Shown one piece after another: positions 30,661-40,599 of a DNA stretch of 64,000 nucleotides. The stretch comes from Ascarosepion bandense. Lineage: Eukaryota > Mollusca > Cephalopoda > Sepiida > Sepiidae. Position 1 is the stretch's first letter. Every line of letters begins with the position of its first letter. The stretch spans positions 16,353,001 through 16,417,000 of the forward strand of contig JBBBDQ010000191.1 of NCBI GenBank assembly GCA_037127315.1, written 5' to 3'. The notes under the pieces were generated by a model. It made no database searches and was not told the DNA's origin. It saw only the letters and a program-made list of their open reading frames with translations. The position numbers and the translations under genes were made by a program.

Positions 30661-31030
30661 GTACATTTACTCCTGCCATAGAGAGAACAGTAGTTGCTGT
30701 TGCTGCCATAGTAGAGAGTATCCGTTACAGATATCGGAGAGTACCGGAACTGAAACGTAAGTCACCGAACTTACCCAGAGACTACCGCATCAGAAGTCAG
30801 ACTCGCTCTGAGCTCCACTCAGCTAGAATAATATACACGGATATACTATTTCCAGCGACTTCACTTCAAGACTTGTATATATTTATTTCTTACTAACAGT
30901 ATTCCTGGATTTACTAACCTGCGTTCAAGTTTGTATATTACGCTCAATATAACCTACATTTCTATCTCCATATCTGTTTTGTTGTTCATTATTTTGTACG
31001 GTTCTTCACCCGGAATCCACAACAACTTCC
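30661..31030 (+). repeat. Composite repeat K, module 0
   Basis: Begins 'cctgccatagagagaacag' (30676), contains 'tatcggagagtaccggaac', 'actaccgcatcagaagtcag', 'cacttcaagacttgtatata' and ends 'cacccggaatccacaac'. The same module follows at 31203-31510 and 31999-32310, and inverted at 62997-63290 and 63785-64000. Confidence 0.85.
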
Positions 31031-31077
31031 CTTTCTAGCGATAATATTTAGCCTCTGGTGTATCGTCATTATTTTAT

Positions 31078-31117
31078 TCCTGCCATAGAGAGAACAGTAG
31101 TTGCTGCTATAGAGTTG

Positions 31118-31190
<73 letters not shown>
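31078..31190. repeat. Repeated K leader plus (TA)n(GA)n tract
   Basis: 'cctgccatagagagaacag' is repeated at 31078, followed by (TA)n 31121-31155 and (GA)n 31156-31187. Confidence 0.9.
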
Positions 31191-31193
<3 letters not shown>

Positions 31194-31202
31194 CGTAATC
31201 GT

Positions 31203-31510
31203 AGAGATCCATGCGAGTTATCGGAGAGTACCGGAACAGATACGTAAGTTACCGAGAGATACCGAACTTACCCAGAGACTACCGCATCAGAAGTCAGACT
31301 AGCTCTGAGCTCCACTCAGCTAGAATAATATACATAGATATACTATTTCCAACGACTTCACTTCAAGAATTGTATATATTTATGTCTTACTAATAGTATT
31401 CCTGGATTTACTAACCTGCGTTCAAGTTTGTATATTACGTTCAATATAACCTACTTTTCTATCTCCATATCTGTTTTGTTGTTTATTATTTTAGTTCCTC
31501 ACCCAGAATC
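31203..31510 (+). repeat. Composite repeat K, module 1
   Basis: Close copy of module 0 from 'gttatcggagagtaccgg' to 'cacccagaatccacaac'. The part from 31318 on is also part of the long inverted copy at the right window edge. Confidence 0.9.
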
Positions 31511-31552
31511 CACAACATTAATACAATAAACACTTGGGGATGAGCTGACTGT

Positions 31553-31613
<61 letters not shown>

Positions 31614-31985
31614 AGCGAGTACTGACAAGGAATACAAGTCCTGGAGAACCCTGATTGCCCACGTATTGAAGAGACATGGCACATAACTCGAAGACTGCTC
31701 TTTTAATGAATCGGTCTTGGTCATTGAATCCAAATACACACGATCTGGCCGAGCGATTGAGTTGGGTAGTTTGTACATGAACCCAATAAAAACTTGACGA
31801 TGAGCCGACTGTGATAGATAGATAGATAGATATTATATCTATCTAACTTTTCTTAATAGGAAGACGAATCAAGAGAGAAAGTTTGTGTATTTGTATTTTC
31901 GAAGCTCATTTCAGCATGTCTTCAAAATTATTTTTTTCTTCATGTACCATGTTCTTTCAGAAAGTAAGCATTCATAGACTTCCAC
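31511..31985. repeat. Composite repeat K, spacer with (GATA)n tails and two opposed RTE 3' ends
   Basis: In order: 'gatgagctgactgtgataga' and (GATA)n to 31612; an RTE 3' end on plus ('ggaatacaagtcctgg' to 'gagacatggcacataa', 31638-31685); about 100 bp ending 'gatgagccgactgtgataga' with a second short (GATA)n (31813-31831); then an RTE 3' end on minus ('catgtcttcaaaatt' to 'cttccacttggctctgtc', 31915-31998). The whole is copied in inverse orientation at 63300-63780. Confidence 0.75.
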
Positions 31986-32310
31986 TTGGCTCTGTCTCTT
32001 GTCGTAAGAGTTATCGGAGAGTACCGGAACAGATACGTAAATTACCGAGAGATACCGAACTTACCCAGAGACTACCGCATCAGAAGTCAGACTAGCTCTG
32101 AGCTCTACTCAGCTAGAATAATATACACGGATATACTATTTCCAACGACTTCACTTCAAGACTTGTATATATTTATTTCTACTAATAGTATTCCTGAATT
32201 GACTATCCCACGTTCCAGTAAGTATATTACGTTCAATATAACCTACTTTTCTATTTTAATATCTGTTTTTTTTTTCATTATTTTGTGCGGTTCCTCACCC
32301 AAAAATCCAC
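31986..32310 (+). repeat. Composite repeat K, module 2
   Basis: Near copy of modules 0 and 1 ending 'cacccaaaaatccacaac'. It differs by 'actatcccacgttccagtaag' and is nearly identical to the inverse of 62997-63320. Confidence 0.9.
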
Positions 32311-32394
32311 AACATTATGCTTTATATACAAACTGCATATTTTGCAAGAGTAAAATGCATAATAGACAGACTGCCAGAAAACTAAGATAAAGCA

Positions 32395-32650
32395 GCAAAA
32401 TGCCCATATTTACATCATTTACATTCAGACTTGTGCCTTCGTCTTTGTTGTTACCTTCGCGACATTTCGGTTGTTGTATCTTAGGGCCTTCTTCAGGTGT
32501 CTGTCGATTCGGGTAAGCATCAGGGAATTTCGATCTGAATCCTTTAGTTAATCTACGGAGATAGATTATTTTCGTTTCTCTGTTCATAGGGATACATCGT
32601 CATCTTCCTATTTAGTAATTCTCAGTTACAATTCAACAACTTTTCGCTGA
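32395..32650 (-). mobile_element. Dispersed repeat P with hammerhead-like core
   Basis: Minus strand: 'cacctgaagaaggccctaag', then 'caaccgaaatgtcgcgaagg', then 'acaaagacgaaggcacaagt'. CTGAAGA fits the CUGANGA consensus and is followed by GAAA after a hairpin-capable segment. Other copies: 26500-26705 (+), 33905-34080 (-), 39700-39850 (-) and, weakly, 3105-3345 (-). Confidence 0.5.
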
Positions 32651-32733
32651 GTCTATATTACAAGGGCCAAATATTCAAGTCACAATTACTATGCCGCAAA
32701 ATGCTCGAATCAATACTTTAATCCACCAAGTTA

Positions 32734-32756
32734 TCTAAACTTATTTATAAATGGAA

Positions 32757-32794
<38 letters not shown>

Positions 32795-33205
32795 GTTACC
32801 TATAGACTCCGAAACGGCTGAACCGATTTTATTGAAAATTTACACAGTTGTACTGTAAGCGTCTGCGAGTGTTCTTAGCTAGGTTTTGTGTCGAGGTACC
32901 CCTAATAAATATCGAAAATCGAAAAAATCGGGTTATAGAAGGAGTGGTCCGATTTTAATCAAATTTGATACACTCATAGACAAAGACATAAGAAACGATA
33001 TTCAGAAGTTTCAAAGTTTCAGTTCTTACAATAGTGCAGAAAATTTGATATCGATACCAGGAAATCAAAATTTAACTTACATCCATTCATTTTTCTTTCA
33101 GTCTACGGTTTCGCATTAACTAGAAACAACTATTGCTTTTTAGTGTTCCATGGATTAGTTTTAAAGCTTTCATTACACCCGTGCAACGCCGGGCTATACT
33201 GCTAG
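32734..33205 (+). mobile_element. Non-autonomous Helitron
   Basis: A|TCTAAAC start at 32734, hairpin 'cccgtgcaacgccggg' at 33178-33193, CTAG at 33202-33205 followed by T. A (GT)n tract (32761-32791) lies near the 5' end. It shares long stretches with 28401-28947, and its internal segment 33080-33175 also with the inverted fragment at 34510-34645. Confidence 0.87.
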
Positions 33206-33470
33206 TAATATCTATTTAAAAAATTATATAGTAAAAGAGATGCAAAATGGTTTTGGTGTTCACAAGGAAGAAGTCGGCTAGATCTGGGATCTGAACAAAA
33301 AAAAAAACAAAAAAAAAAAAACTAAAAGCCGACGACGACGAGGAAAAGAAAGAATCTAAAGGGAAAGAGAAAAACTAACAAAAGAAAAAGAAACAAAAGC
33401 AGAAAGGAGAAAATTCTACGAATTTAGGGAAACATACAGAAATCGTTCTGAAGTTACTTGCGAAATTTCA
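33206..33470. other. A-rich and purine-rich DNA, nothing recognised
   Basis: Poly-A with G at 33295-33320 and a purine run to 33420. Confidence 0.4.
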
Positions 33471-33589
33471 TCACAAAATTAGAGGATTTTATCCTGTGTT
33501 TGGAATTTTTTATGAAAATGTGAGATTCATCTAATTTTGAACGTCAGTTCATAACTTTTGTTCAAACATTTTTATCTGGGCCTCATTTT

Positions 33590-33890
33590 CGAAATTCAAA
33601 TTTGCTTATGCCTCATCAAATTTTATGTGATAAAAAGTACGTTTAAAAACTAAAATAAAGCGGAGAGAGGGTTTTAAGGGAGATAACCACAGATTCGAAG
33701 TCAGAACATTATTATTGATAACTCTCTCCTCTAATTTGCTGACTCTAGTTACTATATTCTTAATATTTGATATTATGCAAAAATATCACAATGATAAAAT
33801 CGGTCAATAATATTTATTATTTATACAGGGACTTATGCATGCAATTACAAGTAATCAATAATAATATTTTATATTTTGAAATAATATTTC
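33590..33890 (+). repeat. Direct duplication D, copy 1
   Basis: Shares with 34690-34945 the blocks 'cattattattgataactctc', 'agttactatattcttaatat', 'caaaaatatcacaatgataa' and 'aagtaatcaataataatatt'. Unknown nature. Confidence 0.8.
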
Positions 33891-33904
33891 TTTCTGTCTA
33901 TACT

Positions 33905-34080
33905 TATAAGATGAGGCATTTACATTATTTACATTGTTCGGGCTTTTGTCTTCATCTGTATTGTTTTAATCATAAGGTTTCGGCCGATATACGTTCCGAC
34001 CTTCTTCAGGTCGCTAGAATTTTGACCCAAACCCTTTATTTCGATTACTTGGGTAGATTGATTTTTGTTTCATGAATCTC
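33905..34080 (-). mobile_element. Dispersed repeat P with hammerhead-like core
   Basis: Minus strand: 'gcgacctgaagaaggtcgg', hairpin segment, 'cggccgaaaccttatg'. It sits directly after duplication copy 1. Confidence 0.45.
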
Positions 34081-34379
34081 GCTACTTGCGGATTTTTTAG
34101 TCATCTTCATTTTACTCAACTGTCTAAGTTTTTGTTCACCACTACTGTCGCCAAGTATTGAACTCACAACCCTTTGGGTCAAGTCACTAGACTTGAACTA
34201 AGACTTTTATCTACTGGGCCATCAACGTTGGTTGGATTCAGTGACTTGATATCGCATATTGAATGTTGGTGATAATATAGAGTGTTCGATGTAATATAAA
34301 AGTTAAGTACATATTAATAAATATACATATTCCTCATCGGTAGCACAAATAGGAGTTTGTGCATGAAACTCCGAGTTGT

Positions 34380-34380
34380 G

Positions 34381-34474
<94 letters not shown>
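34380..34474. repeat. (CTAT)n / (GATA)n inverted microsatellite
   Basis: About 14 CTAT units meet about 9 GATA units head to head at 34437-34441, so the tract is a near-perfect palindrome that could extrude a cruciform. Confidence 0.97.
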
Positions 34475-34509
34475 CGTTTAATTATGTGTTGAGTTTTCTT
34501 TATATTTCG

Positions 34510-34645
34510 CTAGCAGTGTAGCCCGGCGTTGCTCGGGTGTAATGAAAGCTTTAATGGTCCTGGAGCTCAGACTCTTTGGACGTTGGCACGAAAGACTAAA
34601 AAGCAATAGTTATTTCCAGTTAAAGCAAAACCGTAGACTGAAAGA
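34510..34645 (-). mobile_element. Helitron 3' end fragment
   Basis: On the minus strand the fragment ends with the hairpin 'cccgagcaacgccggg' and CTAG (34510-34513). The internal sequence matches 33095-33180, including 'cagtctacggttt' and 'caatagtt' segments. The 5' part is missing. Confidence 0.8.
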
Positions 34646-34689
34646 AAAATGAATGAATTTTTCATCTGGAATTTCGGAATTAATATTTG

Positions 34690-34945
34690 CTCGCTCCTAC
34701 TCAAATTTCATGTGATAAAAAATTACAATTATAAAAAATATGGTGAGAGGGTCAAAGTCAGGACATTATTATTGATAACTCTCTCCTCCAATTTGCGGAC
34801 CCTAGTTACTATATTCTTAATACTTGATATAATGCAAAAATATCACAATGATAAAATCGGTCAATAATTATTTATACTGGAACTCATGCATGCAATTACA
34901 AGTAATCCATAATAATATTTTATATTTTGAAATCTTATTAATTTT
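34690..34945 (+). repeat. Direct duplication D, copy 2
   Basis: See copy 1 at 33590. It begins directly after the Helitron fragment. Confidence 0.8.
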
Positions 34946-35299
34946 TGGTACATGGATTTTTCGAAACTGTTTTATATGTTTGATTTTCTTTCAATTCTTC
35001 TACCTCACCTGTTATCCTTTTCCACCGTACCTTCGAAGCGCGCTGCACCGTTTGGGAACTGTCGGTTTAAAAGAAACCCAACGATGCTTGTAAATCGTCA
35101 ACTCTTTTTGACGGTCAAATAAATCGAAGTAAGTGAACATTTTGTTGATAAAAAATTAAATTGTTTTCATGAGCCCAACAGAATTGTAATTAAAATTGTT
35201 ATCTTAAGTGTTATTATTATTATTATTATTTACAATTATGTTCATCCTGTACAAGGCACAAGAGTCACTCGAGGTAGATGGTACAGAGTGAGAGGTACC
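34946..35299. other. Nothing recognised
   Basis: (ATT)n at 35213-35232. No gene. Confidence 0.4.
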
Positions 35300-35425
35300 A
35301 CTCAAATCAAGGTGAAAATGCCACCAAGACGCAAAGGGCGACCGGAGGGGAAAGAGTAGAAAAAGATTTTAGGGGAACTGAAAACCAAATCCTAAACAAG
35401 AAACAAGGGATAAACCTTAAATGTA
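35300..35425 (-). mobile_element. SINE-B fragment
   Basis: 'aaccaaatcctaaacaagaa' and 'acaagggataaacc' correspond, inverted, to the SINE-B body at 4975-5010 and 45375-45410. Confidence 0.45.
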
Positions 35426-35571
35426 AATTTCTTTCAAATTCCATACCAGAGTAAGAGTCTCGAATTTCTTCCGTTTGCACCATTCACAATAATCGGGATA
35501 AGACATCCTCGCACCAGATATCATTTCAATAAGGCGTAATTGGGAAAGGAGTATTGAAATAGTACTTAATA

Positions 35572-35832
35572 TCAGTCCTCCTATATGGCAGTGAATTCTG
35601 GAGAAAAACTCCTCTTGAAGTAACATAAATGTGGTTCTACAGAAGGATACTGAGAATACTATGAACCGAACATGTGAGTAACGACGAAGTTTTAGAGAAA
35701 AGGATAACAAAAAGTTTTCTTATACTCAACATTAGAAAGAGAAATTTAATATTTCCTGCAGATATAACGAAGAAAAAGAGTTTGGAAAATCTGATACTCA
35801 CAGGACAGATTAAGTGCAAGAAGGATAAAGGG
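35572..35832 (+). mobile_element. RTE-like LINE 3' fragment
   Basis: 'cctcctatatggcagtgaat', 'gtggttctacagaaggatac', 'gtgagtaacgacgaagtttt', 'tctgatactcacaggacag' follow the RTE order seen at 2155-2380. Frames are broken. Confidence 0.7.
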
Positions 35833-35956
35833 ATATATTTTCTTTCTGTTTTAAAACCTTTTTTAAAAACAATTCTTGAACTTGTAAAATCTTTGCTAAG
35901 AATTGAGTCTGGTATTTACAGAATCTGGTCATTGCTTATTTAAAAGTTTAGATTAG

Positions 35957-35958
<2 letters not shown>

Positions 35959-36028
<70 letters not shown>

Positions 36029-36029
36029 C
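35959..36029. repeat. (CA)n(TA)n microsatellite
   Basis: About 23 CA units followed by about 12 TA units. Confidence 0.97.
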
Positions 36030-36135
36030 ATAAGCTAAAAAAAAATACAAGTATGGAATATTCAGTGAGGACTAAACATAGTAGTAAAATTCTGTGAGTC
36101 TATCTTGCTTACCACAACCCGATAGCGTGACGTCG
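36030..36135 (-). mobile_element. SINE-C type fragment
   Basis: Reversed tRNA-like head: 'gaggactaaac' in place of the B box, 'tcttgcttaccacaacccg' as A-box region. It parallels 5470-5550. Confidence 0.4.
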
Positions 36136-37180
36136 TATTCCGTCCAGCCCAAGTCATTCAAGTCACGGCCTACCATACAAACACGGCTTTATTCGTCCGT
36201 TCAGGCCTTCATTTTTCATATATTCACTCATTCGTTCGTCAACACATTTGTTCCTGCGATATAAATCTGTCTTCTTCATGCAGTCTCGTTTGTACGCGGA
36301 CAATAAATAAATAAAGTGACGACCGCCTGCAAATTTTGACATTCGTCGTATCAGTGATGTGTAACAGAGATCCACTTCTCAAACACAACTGGGAGTTTAT
36401 CGCAGAAACTACCTGTAAGGCCACCCGTGGGTTTGATGAAATTAGAAATGTAATCTCGTTACAAGAAGCCTCTACTCGCAACACACGATGGAAATCGTGC
36501 TTGCCTGACAATTCAATTTGACTGAGTTAAGAGTACGTGTTGATCTTGTCCGACTTTCGGCTAAGGATACTGGGAAACTTTGAACAATTACATATATATT
36601 ATCAACCACGTAACAAATGATTTAATAATTAAGATGCAATTAAAAAAATTCAACAAATCTTTCATCTACTCTATTAATCTATTCTAATCTATATTAATAA
36701 TATTAAAATGACAATATAGTTTTATTGGTTAGACAACTTGATCTCTTCTGAGTAATGAACTCTTCCGTTATGGTAACAGAGGCCATTAGTTTACGTCAAT
36801 AAGAGGACATGCCTCGTGTTACCATAACAACAGAATGTCTCAATAATAAGTAGGAATACATTGTCTTTATTTCGTTTTGAGTTGGTTTTCTTTGGTTATG
36901 TTTTATGATTCTAAGGACAGAATTCTTTCTTGCATTTTTAACTGTATGGATAAAATACCCTTGATTATTCTCGCAGAAAACATATCCAATGCAATTGTAA
37001 AATTAAGTAATGTCTTTAATTTTGGATAGTAGATGCTAGCTTTCTTTGAATATTATTACTTCTAATGATTTCAAAAATAGAATTCTATTTTATATACATG
37101 GCCATTATGTTCTAAGCGCAAGACAACTCGACACATCTATAGTAGTATGTAAATAACTGCTTAATTAGCATAGCTAAAAA
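36136..37180. other. Apparently single-copy DNA, nothing recognised
   Basis: 36140-36540 is less AT-rich and contains short open stretches on both strands without a recognisable domain. 36720-36850 contains a loose inverted pair 'gttatggtaacagagg' / 'cgtgttaccataac'. No gene is supported. Confidence 0.35.
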
Positions 37181-37487
37181 TGTGCGTTGTGGTGCAGTGG
37201 ATATCGACTCGGAATGACAAATCGGGGTGCCGAGTTCGAATTCCAGTTGAATTCCTTGCATTTGCTTACGGACAAATACCCTTTAGGAAAGGTATTAATC
37301 TGTCTCTTCCCACCAGTTATGGGTTAAATAATAAGACAGATTGGGTTCTATAGCCTTGGCTGGCAACCAGTCTACCGCAGAAAGCAATAGCAACCTACTG
37401 CGGGATAAACTTTTGCCCAGTCAGTCATGTCTCTTTCGAGATATGATCGCCCAAGCGTGTATCACGTATGGTATTTAACTGACTGAA
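37181..37487 (+). mobile_element. SINE-A, full length (reference copy)
   Basis: tRNA-like head with A box 'gtggtgcagtggatatcg' (37190-37207) and B box 'gagttcgaattcc' (37231-37243). The body starts 'ttgcatttgcttacg', runs through 'taatctgtctcttcccacc' and 'ccttggctggcaaccagtc', and reaches a small hairpin 'catgtctctttcgagatatg' near 37426-37445. The tail is 'tatcacgtatggtatttaac'. About 305 bp. RNA polymerase III promoter boxes are intact in sequence. Confidence 0.93.
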
Positions 37488-37649
37488 GGCTTGGAGACTA
37501 CATAAGGTGAGTAGCAAAATGCGATACGCAAGTCTTGCGAGTCGGACTTGCGAGATTCGGTGAGCCGTGTCTTGTTTATCATCTCTTAGTCGTGACCATA
37601 TCTTCGGACACAGCGCAACCAAAAATATTGAGAGCTGCCCAGTATCGGG

Positions 37650-38525
37650 AATAAGACATTTCATCATTTCATCCAATATTAAGATCATGCAGAATGACAT
37701 CGTCATTGCTTTCATTATCGTTTGGAAAGAAATTCAAACATTTCTTCATAAGATTCTATATTATCATAATATTGAATTATATCCTCATTGCTTTTATTAT
37801 CGTTTTCTTTTTCTTTTTAATCATATCACCCCAAACAAGGCGGTAACGCCACTGATGCGCAGGGGGCTACGTAAGAGTGAAAAGATTGGAAAAGAGAAAG
37901 CCGGAAACCACATCCTAAACAAGGAACAAGAGATGAGTCTCTTCACCTGTTCAATAGACGTGGGTGGAATGTGAACTGGGCGATAGTTTAGCGTTTGGAA
38001 AGAAATCAGACATTTTATCATTAGATTCAATGTTAGGATCATATAGAATTACATCCTCATTGCTATCATTATTGCTTAGAAAGAGATTCGGGCATTTCAT
38101 CACTACATCCAATATTAGGATCATATAGAATGATATCGTCATTGCCTTCATTATCGCTTGGAAATAGAATCAGGCGTTTCATAATTCGATCTTATATTAG
38201 TATCAAAGAGAATGTTATTGTATTTGCTTTCATTAACGCAAGGAAAGAGAATCAGAAATTTCATCACTACATCCAATATTAGGATCATATAGAATCACAT
38301 CGTCATTACTTTCATTATCGCTTAGAAAGAGAATCAGACGTTTCATCATTAGATTCTATATTATGATCAAAGAGAATGTTATCGTATTTACTTTCGTTTG
38401 CAAAGAAAACAAACATTTCATAATTCGATCCAATATTAATATCAAAGGGAATATAATCCTTATTGCTTTCATTATCACTTAGAAATGAATCAGATATTTC
38501 ATCATTGGATTCACTGTTAGGAACA
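37650..38525 (-). repeat. 81-bp minisatellite with an open, acidic 27-residue repeat
   Basis: About nine units at roughly 81-bp spacing (anchors 'ggaaagaaatcagac'-like at 37996, 38078, 38159, 38240, 38324, 38400, 38481, plus units at 37655-37800 before a SINE-B insertion). On the minus strand several units translate without stops as variants of 'SNNDSNEDVILYDPNI' + 'ESNDKMSDFF'. Period divisible by three and conserved acidic wording suggest descent from protein-coding sequence. Several units have stops, so the present array is not a continuous frame. No known family was recognised. Confidence 0.7.
37808..37985 (-). mobile_element. SINE-B inserted in the 81-bp minisatellite
   Basis: Runs from the reversed terminus 'aatcatatcaccccaaacaa' to 'gtgggtggaatgtgaactgg'. 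It matches 45335-45512 inverted. Confidence 0.8.
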
Positions 38526-38904
38526 TGCTCGGTCCTATTTTTTGCGGTGCTGATCCCACTGTATTTTTTTTTTTTGCTTTATTTCCCGCCTTGTTTTCAT
38601 TATATAATATTCATACCTTTGTTGTATAGAACGCAAGCAGATTTTTGATATCTAATTCTAGGGGAAAAATGTATCTTATACATCAGGAGTGGTCAAACTT
38701 GATTAATATAAGTGCAAACATACGATACAGTTCAGATGTCTGAGAGTTACAAAACAGAAACGAAATTCATACATAAGTTTTTGTTACCTACACATGTTGT
38801 TACAAAATATTATGAAATACATGTATACATTAATATTCATCCATTCATGCTTTTTTTAACTATTAATTTCTACTAGTTTTAGTAATAATAAAGTACATAC
38901 ACAT

Positions 38905-38935
<31 letters not shown>

Positions 38936-38963
38936 GAGAGAGAGAGACAGAGAGAGACAGAGA
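38526..38963. other. AT-rich; (CA)n/(TA)n/(GA)n at 38897-38963
   Basis: Nothing but the compound microsatellite was recognised. Confidence 0.5.
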
Positions 38964-39483
38964 GGGTGTTCCATTAAGACGGATCAAAGTTAGTATTAAA
39001 TAAACAGTGTTATTGGTGAAATTGTATTGATTTCATTAGAATCATGGCAATTATGGCCGAAATTGAATGCTATGGATATAGAAAACTTGTGGTTCCAACA
39101 GGACAGTGCCACATACCACATAGCCAATGAAACAATAGGTTTATTGAATGAGAATTTCCTAGAATTTTCATCATCTCTCGAAACAGTGATGTCTGTTGGC
39201 CACCACAGTCGGGCGACTTGATTTCTTTTGAGATGACCCCAGAGGGAGAATTCTAAAGTAAGGTCTATGCCAACAAGCCAACAGCAATTCAAAAACTAAA
39301 GGGTGAGATAATAAGGCGTATTGGTGAGATTAAGAAGCAACTATGCATAGATGTCATCAAAGATTTTGACCATTGAGTGGAAGTGTGCCGCCGAAGCCAT
39401 AACATGGTCCAATTGTGAAATCAATAACATTTAAAAAAATACACGGTTTTATTTACTCTATCGTCGATCCATCTTAATGGAAC

Positions 39484-39487
<4 letters not shown>
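38964..39487 (+). mobile_element. Tc1/mariner-superfamily element, internally deleted (524 bp)
   Basis: Left TIR 'gggtgttccattaagacgg' (from 38964) is inverted at the right end as 'atcttaatggaacaccc' (to 39487). The interior retains the end of a DDE transposase. A frame at 39040-39210 has 'LWFQQDSATYHIANET' (the Q-Q-D catalytic aspartate motif), and near 39250-39390 a C-terminal part occurs in other frames. The N-terminal half is missing and frames are shifted, so the copy is dead. Confidence 0.85.
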
Positions 39488-39488
<1 letters not shown>

Positions 39489-39541
<53 letters not shown>

Positions 39542-39550
39542 GTTACATTA

Positions 39551-39582
<32 letters not shown>
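39489..39582. repeat. (TA)n tracts flanking a solo TIR
   Basis: TA runs at 39489-39536 and 39554-39582. Between them (39537-39553) stands 'agggtgttacattaaga', a lone copy of the TIR of the preceding element. Confidence 0.9.
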
Positions 39583-39583
<1 letters not shown>

Positions 39584-39699
39584 AAAAAATCTTGACTGAT
39601 GATTGTTTTAAGGATGTTTCCACGAGCCGCATTTTAAGGGTCAAATGGCTATTATATGGCTCTCGTGTCGCGATTTAGCCACTCGTCATACACTATCAA

Positions 39700-39850
39700 A
39701 TACACTGTTTACATTATTTGGACTATTGTCCTCATCTTTGTTGCCATTTGTACGACATTTCGGCCGCTGTATGCTCGGGCCTTCTTCAGGTGCTAAGAAT
39801 TTCGAACCGAACCCTTCATTACGATCACAGGGTTATATCATTATCATTTC
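39700..39850 (-). mobile_element. Dispersed repeat P with hammerhead-like core
   Basis: Minus strand: 'agcacctgaagaaggcccg', hairpin-capable 'ggcc...ggcc', 'gccgaaatgtcgtacaaatg', then 'aacaaagatgaggacaatag'. It is the best-preserved copy of the family. Confidence 0.55.
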
Positions 39851-40083
39851 TTGTGCAAAGCATCTTTTTGTACAGCAGTGGTGAACAAGTAACTTGGAGA
39901 GTCAGGTTAGAGAGAGATAACTCATGACTACCAAAAGTGGCTTCGCACAAAGGAATTATTTTTCCACTCATTTTCATTAAATACAAATTATATCTGAAAT
40001 AGGGATGCTGGTGGGAATTTTTCAAATAAAAATTCCGGATCAATTAACCAGTCAATAAGGAAATTTTATTTTTATGTTAATAA

Positions 40084-40371
40084 ACGTCGTTGTGGTGCAG
40101 TGGATATCGTCTCGGGACGGTGAATCGGACAGCTAAGTTCGAATTCCAGGTAAATTCATTGCATTCACTTACGCACAAATATCTCTGGGGAAGTTATTAA
40201 TCCGTCGCTTCTCTCTCCAGATTAAATAGCAGGACAAATTGGGTTCTATAGCCTTGGTTAGCAACCAGTCTACCACAGAAAGTAATGGCACTCTACTGCG
40301 GAAAAATTCATGCTCAGTCAGTTATATCTTTTTCAGACATGACTGCCCTAGCATGACACTTAACTGACTGA
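40084..40371 (+). mobile_element. SINE-A, near full length
   Basis: Head 'cgttgtggtgcagtggat', B box 'aagttcgaattcc', tail shortened ('gccctagcatgacacttaac'). Confidence 0.9.
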
Positions 40372-40599
40372 TTAAAACATGGAACAAAAATAATCGTGCC
40401 GTGGAGAAGATTATTTGAAGAAGAACAAGCGTCTCGTTGCAAATAAGCACCATTTCCGGGGGTGGGGATTTAAGGAAATAATTTAAGTATGTCCGCAAGG
40501 TGTTTTGTACACAAGAGTAAAGTATGTTTGAGTAGTGTAATAGATAGTGGAAGAGAAAACCGGAATTGTCAAGACAAGTTCAACTTCCGAGTAAGTCTG

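Noticed and set aside
30402..30896. Open frame of 164 codons on the plus strand
   Set aside because: Its second half is repeat K, which recurs non-coding elsewhere; the first half shows no domain or codon bias I can defend.
31986..32390. Open frames inside repeat K and its inverse copy
   Set aside because: The shared peptide in both copies reflects recent duplication of the repeat, not selection; similar modules at 30661 and 31203 have diverged in frame.
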